The notes below the pieces were generated by a model. That model saw only the letters and a program-made list of their open reading frames with translations. It was not told the DNA's origin and did not search any database. From Paenibacillus sp. (GTDB taxonomy: Bacteria > Bacillota > Bacilli > Paenibacillales > Paenibacillaceae), in NCBI GenBank assembly GCA_023512345.1, contig JAILZT010000002.1, positions 310,001 to 374,000 on the forward strand: a DNA stretch of 64,000 nt, in the 5' to 3' direction. Shown piece after piece: positions 8,345-17,441 of this stretch. The stretch's first letter is position 1; every line of letters begins with the position of its first letter. A program made the position numbers and the translations under genes.

Positions 8345-10996
8345 TTATTCTCCATCTGACGGATGGCGGGAAGCCAATCGAACCAAATCCAGCATCAGAA
8401 TCGGAAGAGAAAGCGTCGCAGGGTAAGCTATATAACGCGATTCCCACTCTGGACTGAACTTCTCCTTATACTGGCGCAGACCTTGATATCCGTGCCCATG
8501 ACTCCCCCTCTTAAATACAAGGTGGGCCAACTTCTCCTCCCGAGCCGTCTCCACGTTCTGGCTTACACTGGACAAAGGGGTATTCCCCAGATTAAAACGT
8601 TCGTAGCCCTGGTCTTTGGACCAATTCAATAGGCAGACATACAAATAATCCATGGTTCCGCCCAGCAGATGCTGCCGGTGGCGCATAAGGTCTATGGAAA
8701 TTGTCCTTTGGTCATCATAACCTGGGACCATGGAAGCATAGGCTACGATTCTGGTGTCCGGGCTTCGTAGCAACCCAATCGGAACCGTCTGCAGATAGGA
8801 TTCCTTGAACCAGCCCATGGAGAAGCCCTTTTCAGTTCGCCCAGCCAGCCACTCTTTCGAGATCAAGCGCAGCTCACGCAGCAGCAACTCCGAATGGGGA
8901 GCCTCTGCTATTTCAAAGGTATACCCCTCCTGCTCAAACCGCCTGCTGATACTGCGCAGCTCGACATTTTTTGTACCGTTTAGCGTAAAGCTGTCTAACG
9001 GGATAAATCCCTCTTCACCCAGCTTGAAATAAAGATACCCCTGTTCTTCATATATCGGGTAAAAATCAGGCGTCGTCTGGTAGAACACGACAGTCAATCC
9101 ATACTTGTCAGCTTCCTGTCGAAATTCACTAATACCCTCCTTCATCAGGCTCTTGGGTCCAAGCGGGTCACCGAGTACAACGAGCTTGTCCCTGACCCGG
9201 GCAAAGGGGAATAAAACTTGGCCGTTCATACTCCAATATAAGCTTTTATCTCCTAAGAACAGCATATGTGTCAACGTGTTGCCTGATGTCTTAGTGAGAA
9301 AATGCTCCAATCTGGTAAGATCGGTGCTGCTGGGCAGGGAGTCCATCCGGCGTTCGGGCCGCAAGGATATCATTAGGGTTAGCAGCAACCAGGAAAATAA
9401 CAACCCTCCAACTGCAGTAAAAGCAACCCGACTATGCTGCTGCAGCCACTCTGGCTGCACACCGGGAGGCAGGTGTTTCATAAATCCGCGATGGGCATAG
9501 CTGCCCAAAATAAAATAGCCAAACGCTATGCTTGAGGTTAGAATTACCCACCCCACTGTGCTTTGCCTGGTGAAGGGCACACTAACACGATAGAAACGGC
9601 CTCTAGATATCCAAAGGATAAGACCAACGACGAGGAGAAATATTGCTTCTTCATAATCAAAGCCCTTTGTAATAGCAAACACAGCACCCAAGAATAAAAA
9701 GAGACTCGTCCACATATAAGCTCTCTGAATACGCACCGCAATCCCGCGTGAAAGTAAAATAAGCATAAACCCGATCACCACAGATAGATGATGGGAGATT
9801 TTCATAATTGGAACCGTCAATAATTGCTCTGTTATTTTAAGACGATAGATCAGCTCTGGTGTTGCCGCAGACAGCAGCAGGATTAGACCGCTTGCCAATA
9901 CAAGCTTACCAAGCGCCCATACACCTAAGTCGCTAAGGAATGGAAGTTGTCCCGGCCACCGCCAGACTTTCTGCCACATGTTAAGGGGAGGCTCGAACCC
10001 CGGTTCAGTACGCTCCAATATCTTTTTTCCCTGGATACCGATTTCTAATGCTGCCAATACCAGCCCGATCAGCCAAGGAATGACGTAATAGAAAAGCCTG
10101 AAAATAACAAGCACAGCCATCGCCTCATCACTCTCATAGCCCAATTGAGTGAGGCCCAGCAGCGCAATCAAATCGAAAGCTCCGATGCCGCCGGGAGCCA
10201 TGCTTAATATCCCTGCAATTGCAGCTACTGCATAAATACTAAAAATCGTTACAAAATGAATACCGCCGAGGATGTGATTGCCGATTGTCCAGAACGCTAG
10301 TCCTGCGAAGAACCATTCCAGAAAAGAAGAACCCACCGATGCGCTCACCGTAAGCCAAGGTGTTCTCCCCTGCCCTCTGTTAATCCACTTCGCAAAGAGG
10401 GAGGAACGCTGCACAAATACAAAAATCGGCAAATACAGAGCCATCCCCCATATCGCAAACTGAAGCCAATGATGCTTCTGCAGCAGTCCCCCAGCTGGGA
10501 GAATCCCAAATATAATAGCCCAAGACAGCAAAGACAAACCTGTAATCATAAGCGGCGATAAAAAAATAATGGCTGGTGTCAGCACGGAGATGGGCACTCC
10601 GCTTTTTTTGTAAAGAAGCGATCTCAAGCCAACACCGGCAAGTCCGGCGAAGCCGAGTATATTATTAAACGTGTTAGCTATCCATGCATAACGAAAGATG
10701 CTCCACAGCCCGACCCTCAACTGGAAATGAACACGAATCAAATAGTCGTAGGCACTCATGACTGCAACAGCAAAGAACGAAGTGACAAGCATTTGCACAA
10801 TAGCAGATGAGGAAACATGTCTTAATTCATGGAGAGTCCGCCTCAAATCAATTCCCTTAAGCTCCTGTTGGCCTTCCCAATAGACAAGAGCTATTATTGC
10901 AACTGGAAAGAGCGCCCGTATCGCCCGAATCCGATAAATGTATAAGGCCAACCTGACAATTTTGAAGCGTTCCAAGTTGTGTTTTATGGAGTGCAT
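8345..10996 (-). CDS. mprF: MprF: bifunctional lysylphosphatidylglycerol flippase/synthetase
   Basis: An 883-residue membrane protein. The N-terminal two thirds hold many hydrophobic segments of the flippase/LPG-synthase-TM domain (AGLAGVGLRSLLYKKSGVP, MAPGGIGAFDLIALLG), and the C-terminal ~300 residues match the DUF2156 aminoacyl-transferase domain (VVLGDPLGP, FYQTTPDFYPIYEEQGY, LMRHRQHLLGGTMDYLYVCL). MprF adds lysine from Lys-tRNA to phosphatidylglycerol and flips the product, reducing the negative charge of the membrane and giving resistance to cationic peptides. The reading frame extends to 11143, but AGGCGG before the ATG at 10996 and MHSIKHNLERFKIVRLALY as a cytoplasmic lead-in favour the shorter form. 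Confidence 0.92.
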   Translation of the reverse strand: MHSIKHNLERFKIVRLALYIYRIRAIRALFPVAIIALVYWEGQQELKGIDLRRTLHELRHVSSSAIVQMLVTSFFAVAVMSAYDYLIRVHFQLRVGLWSIFRYAWIANTFNNILGFAGLAGVGLRSLLYKKSGVPISVLTPAIIFLSPLMITGLSLLSWAIIFGILPAGGLLQKHHWLQFAIWGMALYLPIFVFVQRSSLFAKWINRGQGRTPWLTVSASVGSSFLEWFFAGLAFWTIGNHILGGIHFVTIFSIYAVAAIAGILSMAPGGIGAFDLIALLGLTQLGYESDEAMAVLVIFRLFYYVIPWLIGLVLAALEIGIQGKKILERTEPGFEPPLNMWQKVWRWPGQLPFLSDLGVWALGKLVLASGLILLLSAATPELIYRLKITEQLLTVPIMKISHHLSVVIGFMLILLSRGIAVRIQRAYMWTSLFLFLGAVFAITKGFDYEEAIFLLVVGLILWISRGRFYRVSVPFTRQSTVGWVILTSSIAFGYFILGSYAHRGFMKHLPPGVQPEWLQQHSRVAFTAVGGLLFSWLLLTLMISLRPERRMDSLPSSTDLTRLEHFLTKTSGNTLTHMLFLGDKSLYWSMNGQVLFPFARVRDKLVVLGDPLGPKSLMKEGISEFRQEADKYGLTVVFYQTTPDFYPIYEEQGYLYFKLGEEGFIPLDSFTLNGTKNVELRSISRRFEQEGYTFEIAEAPHSELLLRELRLISKEWLAGRTEKGFSMGWFKESYLQTVPIGLLRSPDTRIVAYASMVPGYDDQRTISIDLMRHRQHLLGGTMDYLYVCLLNWSKDQGYERFNLGNTPLSSVSQNVETAREEKLAHLVFKRGSHGHGYQGLRQYKEKFSPEWESRYIAYPATLSLPILMLDLVRLASRHPSDGE

Positions 10997-11117
10997 AATT
11001 CCGCCTGCCTTTATTAACTGCACACTACCGGAGGCTCCATGTGCTGATTTTATCACTGGTCTATTATAACAATACACCGAATGGATGGCTTGTAATAATA
11101 TCCTCATATAATAAGAC

Positions 11118-11154
11118 AGCCGCCAAGGCGCAGTACCCTGCAACCCTGACGGCT
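11118..11154 (-). terminator. Terminator after the aldo/keto reductase
   Basis: Read on the reverse strand, AGCCGTCAGGG pairs with CCTTGGCGGCT (11 bp including G-U pairs) and is followed by GTCTTATTATAT. It lies between the aldo/keto reductase stop (11177) and the mprF start. Confidence 0.65.
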
Positions 11155-11176
11155 ATTTTGTGAATTTGTGATGAAA

Positions 11177-12160
11177 TTAGTACGGTCCTCTGATATGTGC
11201 TGCAACCCGTTGACTATAAAACTGTGCTATAGCAGCCCTTTCAGCTTCACTAAAGACAGGAACATCGATAGCACCAAGATTGTTATCCACCTGAGCTGCA
11301 TTTTTGAAGCCGGGAATAATGCACGACACCTGTGGGAAATCAAGAAGCCAGCGCATGGACGCCCGGGCCATATCTCCCCGCCCATCTGCGATCCACTTGA
11401 GCTCCTCCGCAAGCTCTACACCTTTCTCAAAAGGCAGGCCCGCAAAGGTCTCCCCTACATTGAACTGCTCTCCGTTTGCATTGAAGCTGCGGTGGTCATT
11501 GGCCGCAAAAGATGTATCTTTCGAGAACTTACCAGTTAGTAGGCCACTGGCCAAAGGAAGTCTAACCAAAATCCCGACCTCTCCCGCTTTAGCTTGGGGC
11601 AAAAGAGCCTCCGCCGGTTTTTGGCGGAACAAGTTGAATATAACCTGCAACGCTTTAACTCCCGGCACACTTAAGCAGAACAATCCTTCTTCTACGGTTT
11701 CTACACTTACTCCGTAATGACGAATTTTCCCCTCAGTCTTCAGCTTATCTAATGTCTCAAATACGCGTCCGTCCTTCAGTATGTTTATCGGAGCGCAGTG
11801 AATCTGGTATAAATCAATGGCTTCACGCTCCAGCCGCTTCAGGCTCTGCTCGCAGTATTGTCTAACTGCATCTTCCGAATAGGTCCGCAAGTCGTGGATA
11901 TCACCCGCACGGCAAAACTTAGTGGCAATGTGGACAGTGTCCTCTTTACCCTTAGTAGCTTTAGCCAGCAGCCGCTCTGCATGCCCAGAACCATATACAT
12001 CGGCTGTATCGAAAAAGTTTACCCCGCTATCTATCGCCTTCTCCAGACCCTTTAAAGCATCAGTGTCGCTTGAGCCTCCCCAATCGCCGCCGATTCCCCA
12101 TGTACCGAAGCTAACCTCGCTGATTGAAAGTTCCGTATTACCCAACTGTCGGTAATTCAT
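11177..12160 (-). CDS. Aldo/keto reductase
   Basis: A 327-residue NADPH-dependent aldo/keto reductase with a TIM barrel. Visible: N-terminal MNYRQLGNTELSISEVSFGTWG, the catalytic-Asp/Tyr segment NFFDTADVYGSGHAE, the Lys-containing strand VHIATKFCRAGD, the His segment DLYQIHCAP and a C-terminal cofactor-binding IIPGFKNAAQVDNNLGA. Substrate is unknown. AGGAGGCG precedes the ATG. It is preceded on the same strand by the FlxA-like gene, with a 93-bp gap. Confidence 0.9.
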   Translation of the reverse strand: MNYRQLGNTELSISEVSFGTWGIGGDWGGSSDTDALKGLEKAIDSGVNFFDTADVYGSGHAERLLAKATKGKEDTVHIATKFCRAGDIHDLRTYSEDAVRQYCEQSLKRLEREAIDLYQIHCAPINILKDGRVFETLDKLKTEGKIRHYGVSVETVEEGLFCLSVPGVKALQVIFNLFRQKPAEALLPQAKAGEVGILVRLPLASGLLTGKFSKDTSFAANDHRSFNANGEQFNVGETFAGLPFEKGVELAEELKWIADGRGDMARASMRWLLDFPQVSCIIPGFKNAAQVDNNLGAIDVPVFSEAERAAIAQFYSQRVAAHIRGPY

Positions 12161-12253
12161 GCCTTACGCCTCCTGATTATTCTGTCTCGTAAACTCTCTA
12201 CAGAGTAACCAAAAAAGCGCTTCCATGCAAGTGTGCTACCTATGTACCCAGCG

Positions 12254-12610
12254 TCAAATTCTAATATCGAATCTTCCTTCGCTATTCGTCGTTGCAGCAG
12301 CGATTTCCTTAGTACTGGCTGGTGTAAGAACATTACTTTTAGTCGGCTGATTTGCTGGAGCTGCCGCACTACCGCTTACTACGTTCGACTCATTGTTACT
12401 CTTCCGAGCAATTTGGGCCTCGATAGACTTGATTTGCTGTTCAATTTGCTTTTTCCTTGCTTCCTTTGTCTTATCATCATCTTTACTCGACTCAAGCTTC
12501 TGCAGGTCAGCTTCCAACTTCGTCTTTTGCTTCTCTAGTGAACTGGTGTCGCTAGACGCAGTTGACGTATAAGACACGGAGCCTGATCCTGAAACGGATG
12601 AAATATTCAA
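12254..12610 (-). CDS. FlxA-like family protein
   Basis: A 118-residue hydrophilic protein. Residues ~20-75 form a strongly charged heptad-like helix (SLEKQKTKLEADLQKLESSK and KARKK-type repeats) predicted to coil, flanked by Ser/Thr-rich ends. This composition and the N-terminal NISSVSGSGSVS match FlxA-like proteins, a small family of uncertain role sometimes linked to flagella. No sigma-D-type promoter was found upstream. GGGGAGGGG precedes the ATG. Assignment is by composition and layout, hence moderate confidence. Confidence 0.65.
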   Translation of the reverse strand: MNISSVSGSGSVSYTSTASSDTSSLEKQKTKLEADLQKLESSKDDDKTKEARKKQIEQQIKSIEAQIARKSNNESNVVSGSAAAPANQPTKSNVLTPASTKEIAAATTNSEGRFDIRI

Positions 12611-12719
12611 GCTTTTCCCCTCCCCTCATAACTCCACTATATTCCTTTCTTAGGCCTGCTACGTTAAGCCCCGCTGAAAGTTTGCTGAAGATGAGGAAGG
12701 AGAGGTCAGGATGGTGAGG

Positions 12720-13613
12720 TCAGGAAGGAGCAGATAGCGGCTTCGGCTTCTTTTCTCGTGATTTCCGATTGACCAGAGTTACACTGAGCAGAATAATTGC
12801 CAGTCCAACAACGGTATTCCAATATAGAGATTCCTTCAGAAAAAGCACACCCCATAGAATGCCGAAGATCGGTACGAGAAACGTAACTGTTACGGTCTTC
12901 ACAGCGCCTATATTGCGAATCAGACGGAAATACATCAAATAGGCCACAGAAGTACAGAGCAAAGATAGGCCTATTACAGAGTAAACAGCAGATGCTGGCG
13001 GCAAGTGATGCGGAGCATAAATGATTGCCAGCGGCAACAATACTATGCTGGCTCCAAGCTGCTGCCCAATGGCGAGCGTCAGCGGTTCTACTCCTTTACC
13101 CGCATGGGAAGCATATAATCCTCCGAAGCCGTATGATAATGCGGCCCCTAACGAAAGGAATACGGAGTAGAGAATTACGCCCTCCATCGGAATCGGGCTC
13201 CAACCGACCAGAACAGCAACTCCACCTAACCCGATGATCAGACCTATACTCTTGGACCACCCCGGCCTCCCTTGCCCCATTCCCCAAGCAGCCAATGCGG
13301 TAAACATCGGTGTAGTTGCATTAAGAATGGCCGCAAGAGAAGCACTCAAATGCAGCTCAGCCATGCAGATCAATGTAAAAGGGAGTGCCGCATTAACCGC
13401 ACCAAGAACAAGAAAGGCCTTCCAATGGCGAAGGATCCCTAATTTCCGTCGACGTATAGCAGCATAAGCCAAAAGGGTAACAGCAGCTAGACTAACTCGC
13501 AGCTCCGTTGTAAAAACAGGCCCGAAGGCCGGTGAAGCGATTCTCATAAATAAGAAGGATGCACCCCAAATGAGGGCCAGCGATATTAAAGTCACCAGAT
13601 CCTTGCGTCCCAT
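12720..13613 (-). CDS. EamA/DMT-family transporter
   Basis: A 297-residue membrane protein with about ten hydrophobic helices in two repeated EamA halves. Family marks are the N-terminal LISLALIWGASFLFMRIA and the second-half start GLYASHAGKGVEPLTLAIGQ. DMT exporters move metabolites or drugs; the substrate cannot be read. Its ATG at 13613 follows the stop of the upstream MFS gene (TGA at 13615) with one base between, and the ribosome binding site AGAGGGGGG lies inside that gene, so the two are translationally coupled. Confidence 0.88.
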   Translation of the reverse strand: MGRKDLVTLISLALIWGASFLFMRIASPAFGPVFTTELRVSLAAVTLLAYAAIRRRKLGILRHWKAFLVLGAVNAALPFTLICMAELHLSASLAAILNATTPMFTALAAWGMGQGRPGWSKSIGLIIGLGGVAVLVGWSPIPMEGVILYSVFLSLGAALSYGFGGLYASHAGKGVEPLTLAIGQQLGASIVLLPLAIIYAPHHLPPASAVYSVIGLSLLCTSVAYLMYFRLIRNIGAVKTVTVTFLVPIFGILWGVLFLKESLYWNTVVGLAIILLSVTLVNRKSREKKPKPLSAPS

Positions 13614-13614
13614 T

Positions 13615-14841
13615 TCAGGATTCCCCCCCTCTTATAAGTAGAATATAGGTTATAAATGCACAGGAGCTGGCAGAGGCAATGACAACAGCCATAGGAATGG
13701 CCGTCTCTCCACCTCCAAGCCCAACTAGCGGGGCTACTCCGCTCCCCAACAACAACGGTATTAATCCTAGCAACGCCGATGCACTTCCTGCAGTTTCCCC
13801 CTGATCCTGCATCGCCAGTGAGAAAGTGGTAGCAGCTACCATTCCCACACTCGATACTACAGCGAAGAGGCAGATTAAAATAGGTACAAGCCCACCTCCG
13901 GCCAATACAGTAATCAGCAGTAGCAATCCCCCCAGCGTACTAAGGAGAATACCGCTGAACAAAAGCCTGCGTTCTCCCACCTTACCCGACAATCTGCCTG
14001 CTATTTGTCCGGATATAATAATGCCGAGTCCGTTCATCGCGAAAATTAAGCTGTACATTTGCGGGGAGACTTCAAAAATATTTTGCAGCACGAAAGAAGA
14101 TCCTGAGATATAGGCGAACATCGCAGCAGTAACAAATCCTTGCGATATAGCGTATCCCATGAATTTCGCATTTCCCAGCAACGATCGGAATGTACGAAGG
14201 GTCCCCTTTAACCCGCTCCTAGAGCGGCGTTCTTTTGGCAAAGTCTCGGGTAATCTCAGTAAAATAGTAACAAAAAAGAGCAGTCCGGCCACACTTAACA
14301 CAATAAACACACCCTGCCACGTGGTTACCCGCAGAAGTTGCCCGCCGAGGACTGGCGCGACAATGGGACCCAGCCCATTAACAATCATTAGAAGGGAGAA
14401 AAACTTGGTCAGCTCAGAACCGGTATATAGATCCCGAACCGCAGCTCGTGAAATAACTACCCCAACCGATCCCGCCAATCCCTGAATGAATCGCAGGGCG
14501 ATAAGAAGCCCGATCGAGGGGACAAACGCACAAAGCAATGAAGAAATGGCATAAATCATCATCCCTATTAACAGTGGAAGCCGACGCCCATATACATCAC
14601 TGAGAGGGCCCGCCACCAACTGACCGAGCGCCAGTCCCAGTAAAAAGAAGGTTAGGCTGAGCTGCACCAATGCAGCTGTTGTGCCGAAATAGCTACTTAA
14701 CGCAGGAAGTGCCGGGAGATACATATCAATAGACAAGGGACCTATGGTCGCTATGGCTCCGAGAATCACCGCTAGCTGCAGCCTCTTTTTCCGTGAGGAT
14801 ACAATTGCAGCAACAGCGTTATTACTATCATTCAGTTTCAT
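13615..14841 (-). CDS. Bcr/CflA-family MFS drug efflux transporter
   Basis: A 408-residue major facilitator with twelve hydrophobic segments. Characteristic of the Bcr/CflA subgroup are the N-terminal GAIATIGPLSIDMYLPALP and the loop motif GQLVAGPLSDVYGRRLPLL (motif A), followed by GSVGVVISRAAVRDLYTG (motif C-type). It is a proton-coupled exporter, possibly of drugs. It is the first gene of a two-gene operon with the EamA transporter. AGAAGGG lies 12 bp before the ATG. Confidence 0.88.
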   Translation of the reverse strand: MKLNDSNNAVAAIVSSRKKRLQLAVILGAIATIGPLSIDMYLPALPALSSYFGTTAALVQLSLTFFLLGLALGQLVAGPLSDVYGRRLPLLIGMMIYAISSLLCAFVPSIGLLIALRFIQGLAGSVGVVISRAAVRDLYTGSELTKFFSLLMIVNGLGPIVAPVLGGQLLRVTTWQGVFIVLSVAGLLFFVTILLRLPETLPKERRSRSGLKGTLRTFRSLLGNAKFMGYAISQGFVTAAMFAYISGSSFVLQNIFEVSPQMYSLIFAMNGLGIIISGQIAGRLSGKVGERRLLFSGILLSTLGGLLLLITVLAGGGLVPILICLFAVVSSVGMVAATTFSLAMQDQGETAGSASALLGLIPLLLGSGVAPLVGLGGGETAIPMAVVIASASSCAFITYILLIRGGES

Positions 14842-14968
14842 TTATACTAGCAACCCTTCTACAGCAACCCAGCGGCCGTTTTTGTATTCTTCATACTACC
14901 TGATCGCAATGGAAATTTTCAACAAAAAACTCAATAATCGCTGATGCAACGGGAGATGCAACCGGTAG

Positions 14969-14997
14969 TTGACAATATGTCAGCTCCACTTGATAGT
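14969..14997 (+). promoter_or_regulatory. Sigma-A promoter of the XRE regulator gene
   Basis: TTGACA (14969-14974) is followed after 17 bp by GATAGT (14992-14997, four of six matches to TATAAT). The coding start is at 15041, giving a short 5' leader. Confidence 0.6.
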
Positions 14998-15040
14998 CAT
15001 AAACAGCGTCCCGCGATATGATAAGCATGAGGTGATCAAT

Positions 15041-15826
15041 ATGGAATTTGCGGAAAAAATGCAAAAATTAAGGAAGCAAGGAGGCATGTCGCAAGAAAAT
15101 CTGGCAGAGGTCATTGGTGTTTCAAGGCAAGCCGTTTCAAAGTGGGAATCGGGTCAATCGTATCCTGAAATGGATAAAATGCTTGCATTAAGTAAGCTTT
15201 TTAACGTCACGGTGGATAGTTTGGTTAAAGATACCCCCGACAGCCCCCCTCCATCGGAGATTACACATATAAGTCCCCCTGTCGATCGGAGATTTATGTA
15301 TCACTATGAATACAAAAGCAAAAAAACTTGGTTCGGGCTTCCACTGGTCCATATCAACATTGGACGTGGAGTATATATAGCCAAGGGAATTCTTGCAATC
15401 GGCAATATTGCGATCGGGGCTCTATCCATGGGAATCATTGCAGTAGGAGGACTAAGTTTAGGAGCACTTGCTTTAGGTCTCCTCAGTATGGGCGGACTGG
15501 GTATTGGATTGCTTCTATCTGTAGGAGGGCTGGCAGTGGGTACCCTTGCCGTCGGTGGATTAGCTGTTGGGATCGTTGCTGTGGGTGGAGTGTCTGTTGG
15601 AATGTTCTCTCTGGGGGGATGTGCCATCGCTTCACATATTGCCATTGGAGGATATGCAAGCGGCCATATTGCGATCGGGGAATCTGTGCATGGTGCTTAC
15701 ACCTTGGCTATTCAAAATGATGATTTTAGCAGCATAAAAGCGGAACAAGTACAGAGCCTGATCAATCAAGAATATCCTCATTTGTGGAAATCCATTACCG
15801 CTCGAATCGTTTCTATATTCAATTAA
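15041..15826 (+). CDS. XRE-family regulator with a pentapeptide-periodic hydrophobic tail
   Basis: A 261-residue protein. Residues 5-60 are a classical XRE helix-turn-helix (MSQENLAEVIGVSRQAVSKW), so it should bind DNA. After a Pro-rich linker (67-82), residues ~116-214 consist of about nineteen near-perfect five-residue units of the form [LI][AS][VIML]Gx, for example LAVGT LAVGG LAVGI VAVGG VSVGM. The tail ends with a short polar segment. The repeats are rich in Gly and small hydrophobics and could form a beta-solenoid or insert in the membrane; neither is shown here. GAGGTGATC precedes the ATG at 15041; an earlier in-frame start at 14969 lies in the promoter. Confidence 0.8.
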   Translation: MEFAEKMQKLRKQGGMSQENLAEVIGVSRQAVSKWESGQSYPEMDKMLALSKLFNVTVDSLVKDTPDSPPPSEITHISPPVDRRFMYHYEYKSKKTWFGLPLVHINIGRGVYIAKGILAIGNIAIGALSMGIIAVGGLSLGALALGLLSMGGLGIGLLLSVGGLAVGTLAVGGLAVGIVAVGGVSVGMFSLGGCAIASHIAIGGYASGHIAIGESVHGAYTLAIQNDDFSSIKAEQVQSLINQEYPHLWKSITARIVSIFN

Positions 15827-15838
15827 TTACGTACAAAA

Positions 15839-15863
15839 AAACCCTCGGCAATCCCGAGGGTTT
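15839..15863. terminator. Bidirectional terminator
   Basis: AAACCCTCGG / CCGAGGGTTT with a 5-nt loop, preceded by an A run. It lies between the convergent XRE regulator gene and the hydrolase gene at the end of the mhq-like cluster. Confidence 0.85.
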
Positions 15864-15874
15864 CAAACCTATTC

Positions 15875-16477
15875 TCATCTTCTGGATAGCCAATCCCTCG
15901 CCGCTTCAGCTTCCGCTGCACTTAACCGGTGTCCTTGATTCCCCCAGTGCATCGTAACCGCTGCGCCTGCTCCTGTCAGCAGTTCCTCCAGCTCCCGAGT
16001 CTCGCTCGGAGGACAAATGGGGTCATTGGTTCCTGCTCCAATGAAGACAGAAAGCCGGTCTAGTGCTGGAAGTGCAAGCCCGCGAAGCGGAACCATGGGA
16101 TGGAGAAGCACTGCAGAACGAAAGATGTCTTTATAGTGAAACAGTAGACTACCGGCAATATTAGCCCCGTTGGAGTAACCGACTGCCACCAAATTCTCTG
16201 CATCGAATCCATATTGGGCAGCAGCTTGATTCAAGAACTCTTGGGTCTCATGGGTGCGAAAGACCAGATCAGCCTCATCGAACACACCTTCAGATATACG
16301 ACGGAAGAACCGAGGCATTCCATTCTCCAATACATTGCCCCGAACACCCAAGACAGATGAACCGGGAGAGAGCAGATCCGCTAGGGGCAGCAGATCGTGC
16401 TCATTACCACCTGTACCATGGAATAACACAAGCGTTGGTTTGTTTGGGTCTGTTCCCTTGCGGAAAATATGATTCAT
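15875..16477 (-). CDS. Alpha/beta hydrolase, MhqD-like carboxylesterase
   Basis: A 200-residue phospholipase/carboxylesterase-type alpha/beta hydrolase. The oxyanion motif HGTGGNEHDL is at residues 20-29, the nucleophile elbow GYSNGAN places Ser at 102, and Asp152 (TNDPICP) and His183 (NQGHRL) complete the triad. In Bacillus subtilis MhqD is a hydrolase of the MhqR regulon induced by quinones. Here the gene directly follows the ring-cleaving dioxygenase (2 bp between stop and ATG), which supports the same role. There is no signal peptide. Confidence 0.85.
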   Translation of the reverse strand: MNHIFRKGTDPNKPTLVLFHGTGGNEHDLLPLADLLSPGSSVLGVRGNVLENGMPRFFRRISEGVFDEADLVFRTHETQEFLNQAAAQYGFDAENLVAVGYSNGANIAGSLLFHYKDIFRSAVLLHPMVPLRGLALPALDRLSVFIGAGTNDPICPPSETRELEELLTGAGAAVTMHWGNQGHRLSAAEAEAARDWLSRR

Positions 16478-16479
16478 CC

Positions 16480-17424
16480 TTACTTCACCTCGATTTCACG
16501 AATTTGAAAAGGACTCAGGTTCTCTTCAATAGCTTCACGGTGCGGCTCAAACCATGTAGGAAGCATCAGCTTTTCTCCCAATGCATTTGGCGCCTCATCA
16601 CGGGTAAATCCCGGAGGATCGGTAGCGATCTCGAACAAAATTCCACCTTCCTCACGGAAGTAGATTGCATTGAAATATTGGCGGTCCTGAACCGGAGTTG
16701 GCTGGTAGCCGTGACTTTGGACAAGACGGCCCCATTCGAGATGCTCGGAGTCATCTTTTGCCCGCCAAGCAATGTGGTGAACCGTTCCTGTGCCTCCTGC
16801 TCCCTGCGGTACAGGTTCCGCCTTCAGGTCAATAATATTACCCAAATCGGCGGTTGTTTGATAACGAATATACCCATCTCCTTCAGCGATACGTTCCATT
16901 CCTAACGTGCGTTCAAGGGTGTCCGCTGTTTTCTGCGGATTCGTACTGTAGAGGACTGCGCCCCCAAAGCCTTTAATCGCATAATCTACAGGAATTCCAC
17001 CAAAGGACCATTTACTGAATGAACCTTCCTCCCGTTCCACAAGCTCAATCCGCAAACCGTCATAATCTGCGAAGGAAAGGTAATTTTCCGAGATACGGCT
17101 TACTTTGGTAACTGGAATTTGATAGGAGGCAAGCCGCTGCTCCCAAAATCCGAGGGAACCCGCTGGGATGGCGTATGTCGTTACACCGACCTGACCACCG
17201 CCGATTCTTCCTTTTCGCCCTGTTGACCATGGAAAGAATGTAATGATCGTACCCGGAGCGCCGCTTTCATTCCCGAAATAGAGATGGTAAACCTCAGGTG
17301 CGTCAAAGTTAATGGTTTTCTTAACCAAACGAAGCCCCAGAATTCCGGCGTAAAAATCTGCATTCCGCTGAGCATCGCCCACGAAGGCTGTAATATGATG
17401 TATTCCTGCATTTTGAAGTGTCAT
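16480..17424 (-). CDS. Ring-cleaving dioxygenase, MhqO/MhqA-like
   Basis: A 314-residue protein with two vicinal-oxygen-chelate (glyoxalase/extradiol dioxygenase) modules. The first begins GIHHITAFVGDAQRNADFY and the second VHHIAWRAKDDSEHLEWG; metal ligands are the first His of each module and Glu in ILFEIATDPPGF. In B. subtilis MhqO is a hydroquinone-specific dioxygenase of the MhqR regulon. AAAGGGG supports the ATG at 17424 rather than 17445. It lies 17 bp after the DoxX gene and is followed almost at once by the hydrolase, so it is the middle gene of an operon. Confidence 0.88.
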   Translation of the reverse strand: MTLQNAGIHHITAFVGDAQRNADFYAGILGLRLVKKTINFDAPEVYHLYFGNESGAPGTIITFFPWSTGRKGRIGGGQVGVTTYAIPAGSLGFWEQRLASYQIPVTKVSRISENYLSFADYDGLRIELVEREEGSFSKWSFGGIPVDYAIKGFGGAVLYSTNPQKTADTLERTLGMERIAEGDGYIRYQTTADLGNIIDLKAEPVPQGAGGTGTVHHIAWRAKDDSEHLEWGRLVQSHGYQPTPVQDRQYFNAIYFREEGGILFEIATDPPGFTRDEAPNALGEKLMLPTWFEPHREAIEENLSPFQIREIEVK

Positions 17425-17441
17425 TTGTATTAACCCCTTTC

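Noticed and set aside
8176..8457. 93-codon plus-strand reading frame near the 3' end of mprF
   Set aside because: It runs through the stem-loop and antisense to the mprF C-terminus, without a ribosome binding site or recognisable product.
12157..12369. 70-codon reverse-strand reading frame between the aldo/keto reductase and the FlxA-like gene
   Set aside because: It overlaps the FlxA-like gene in another frame and the reductase start, with no separate ribosome binding site.
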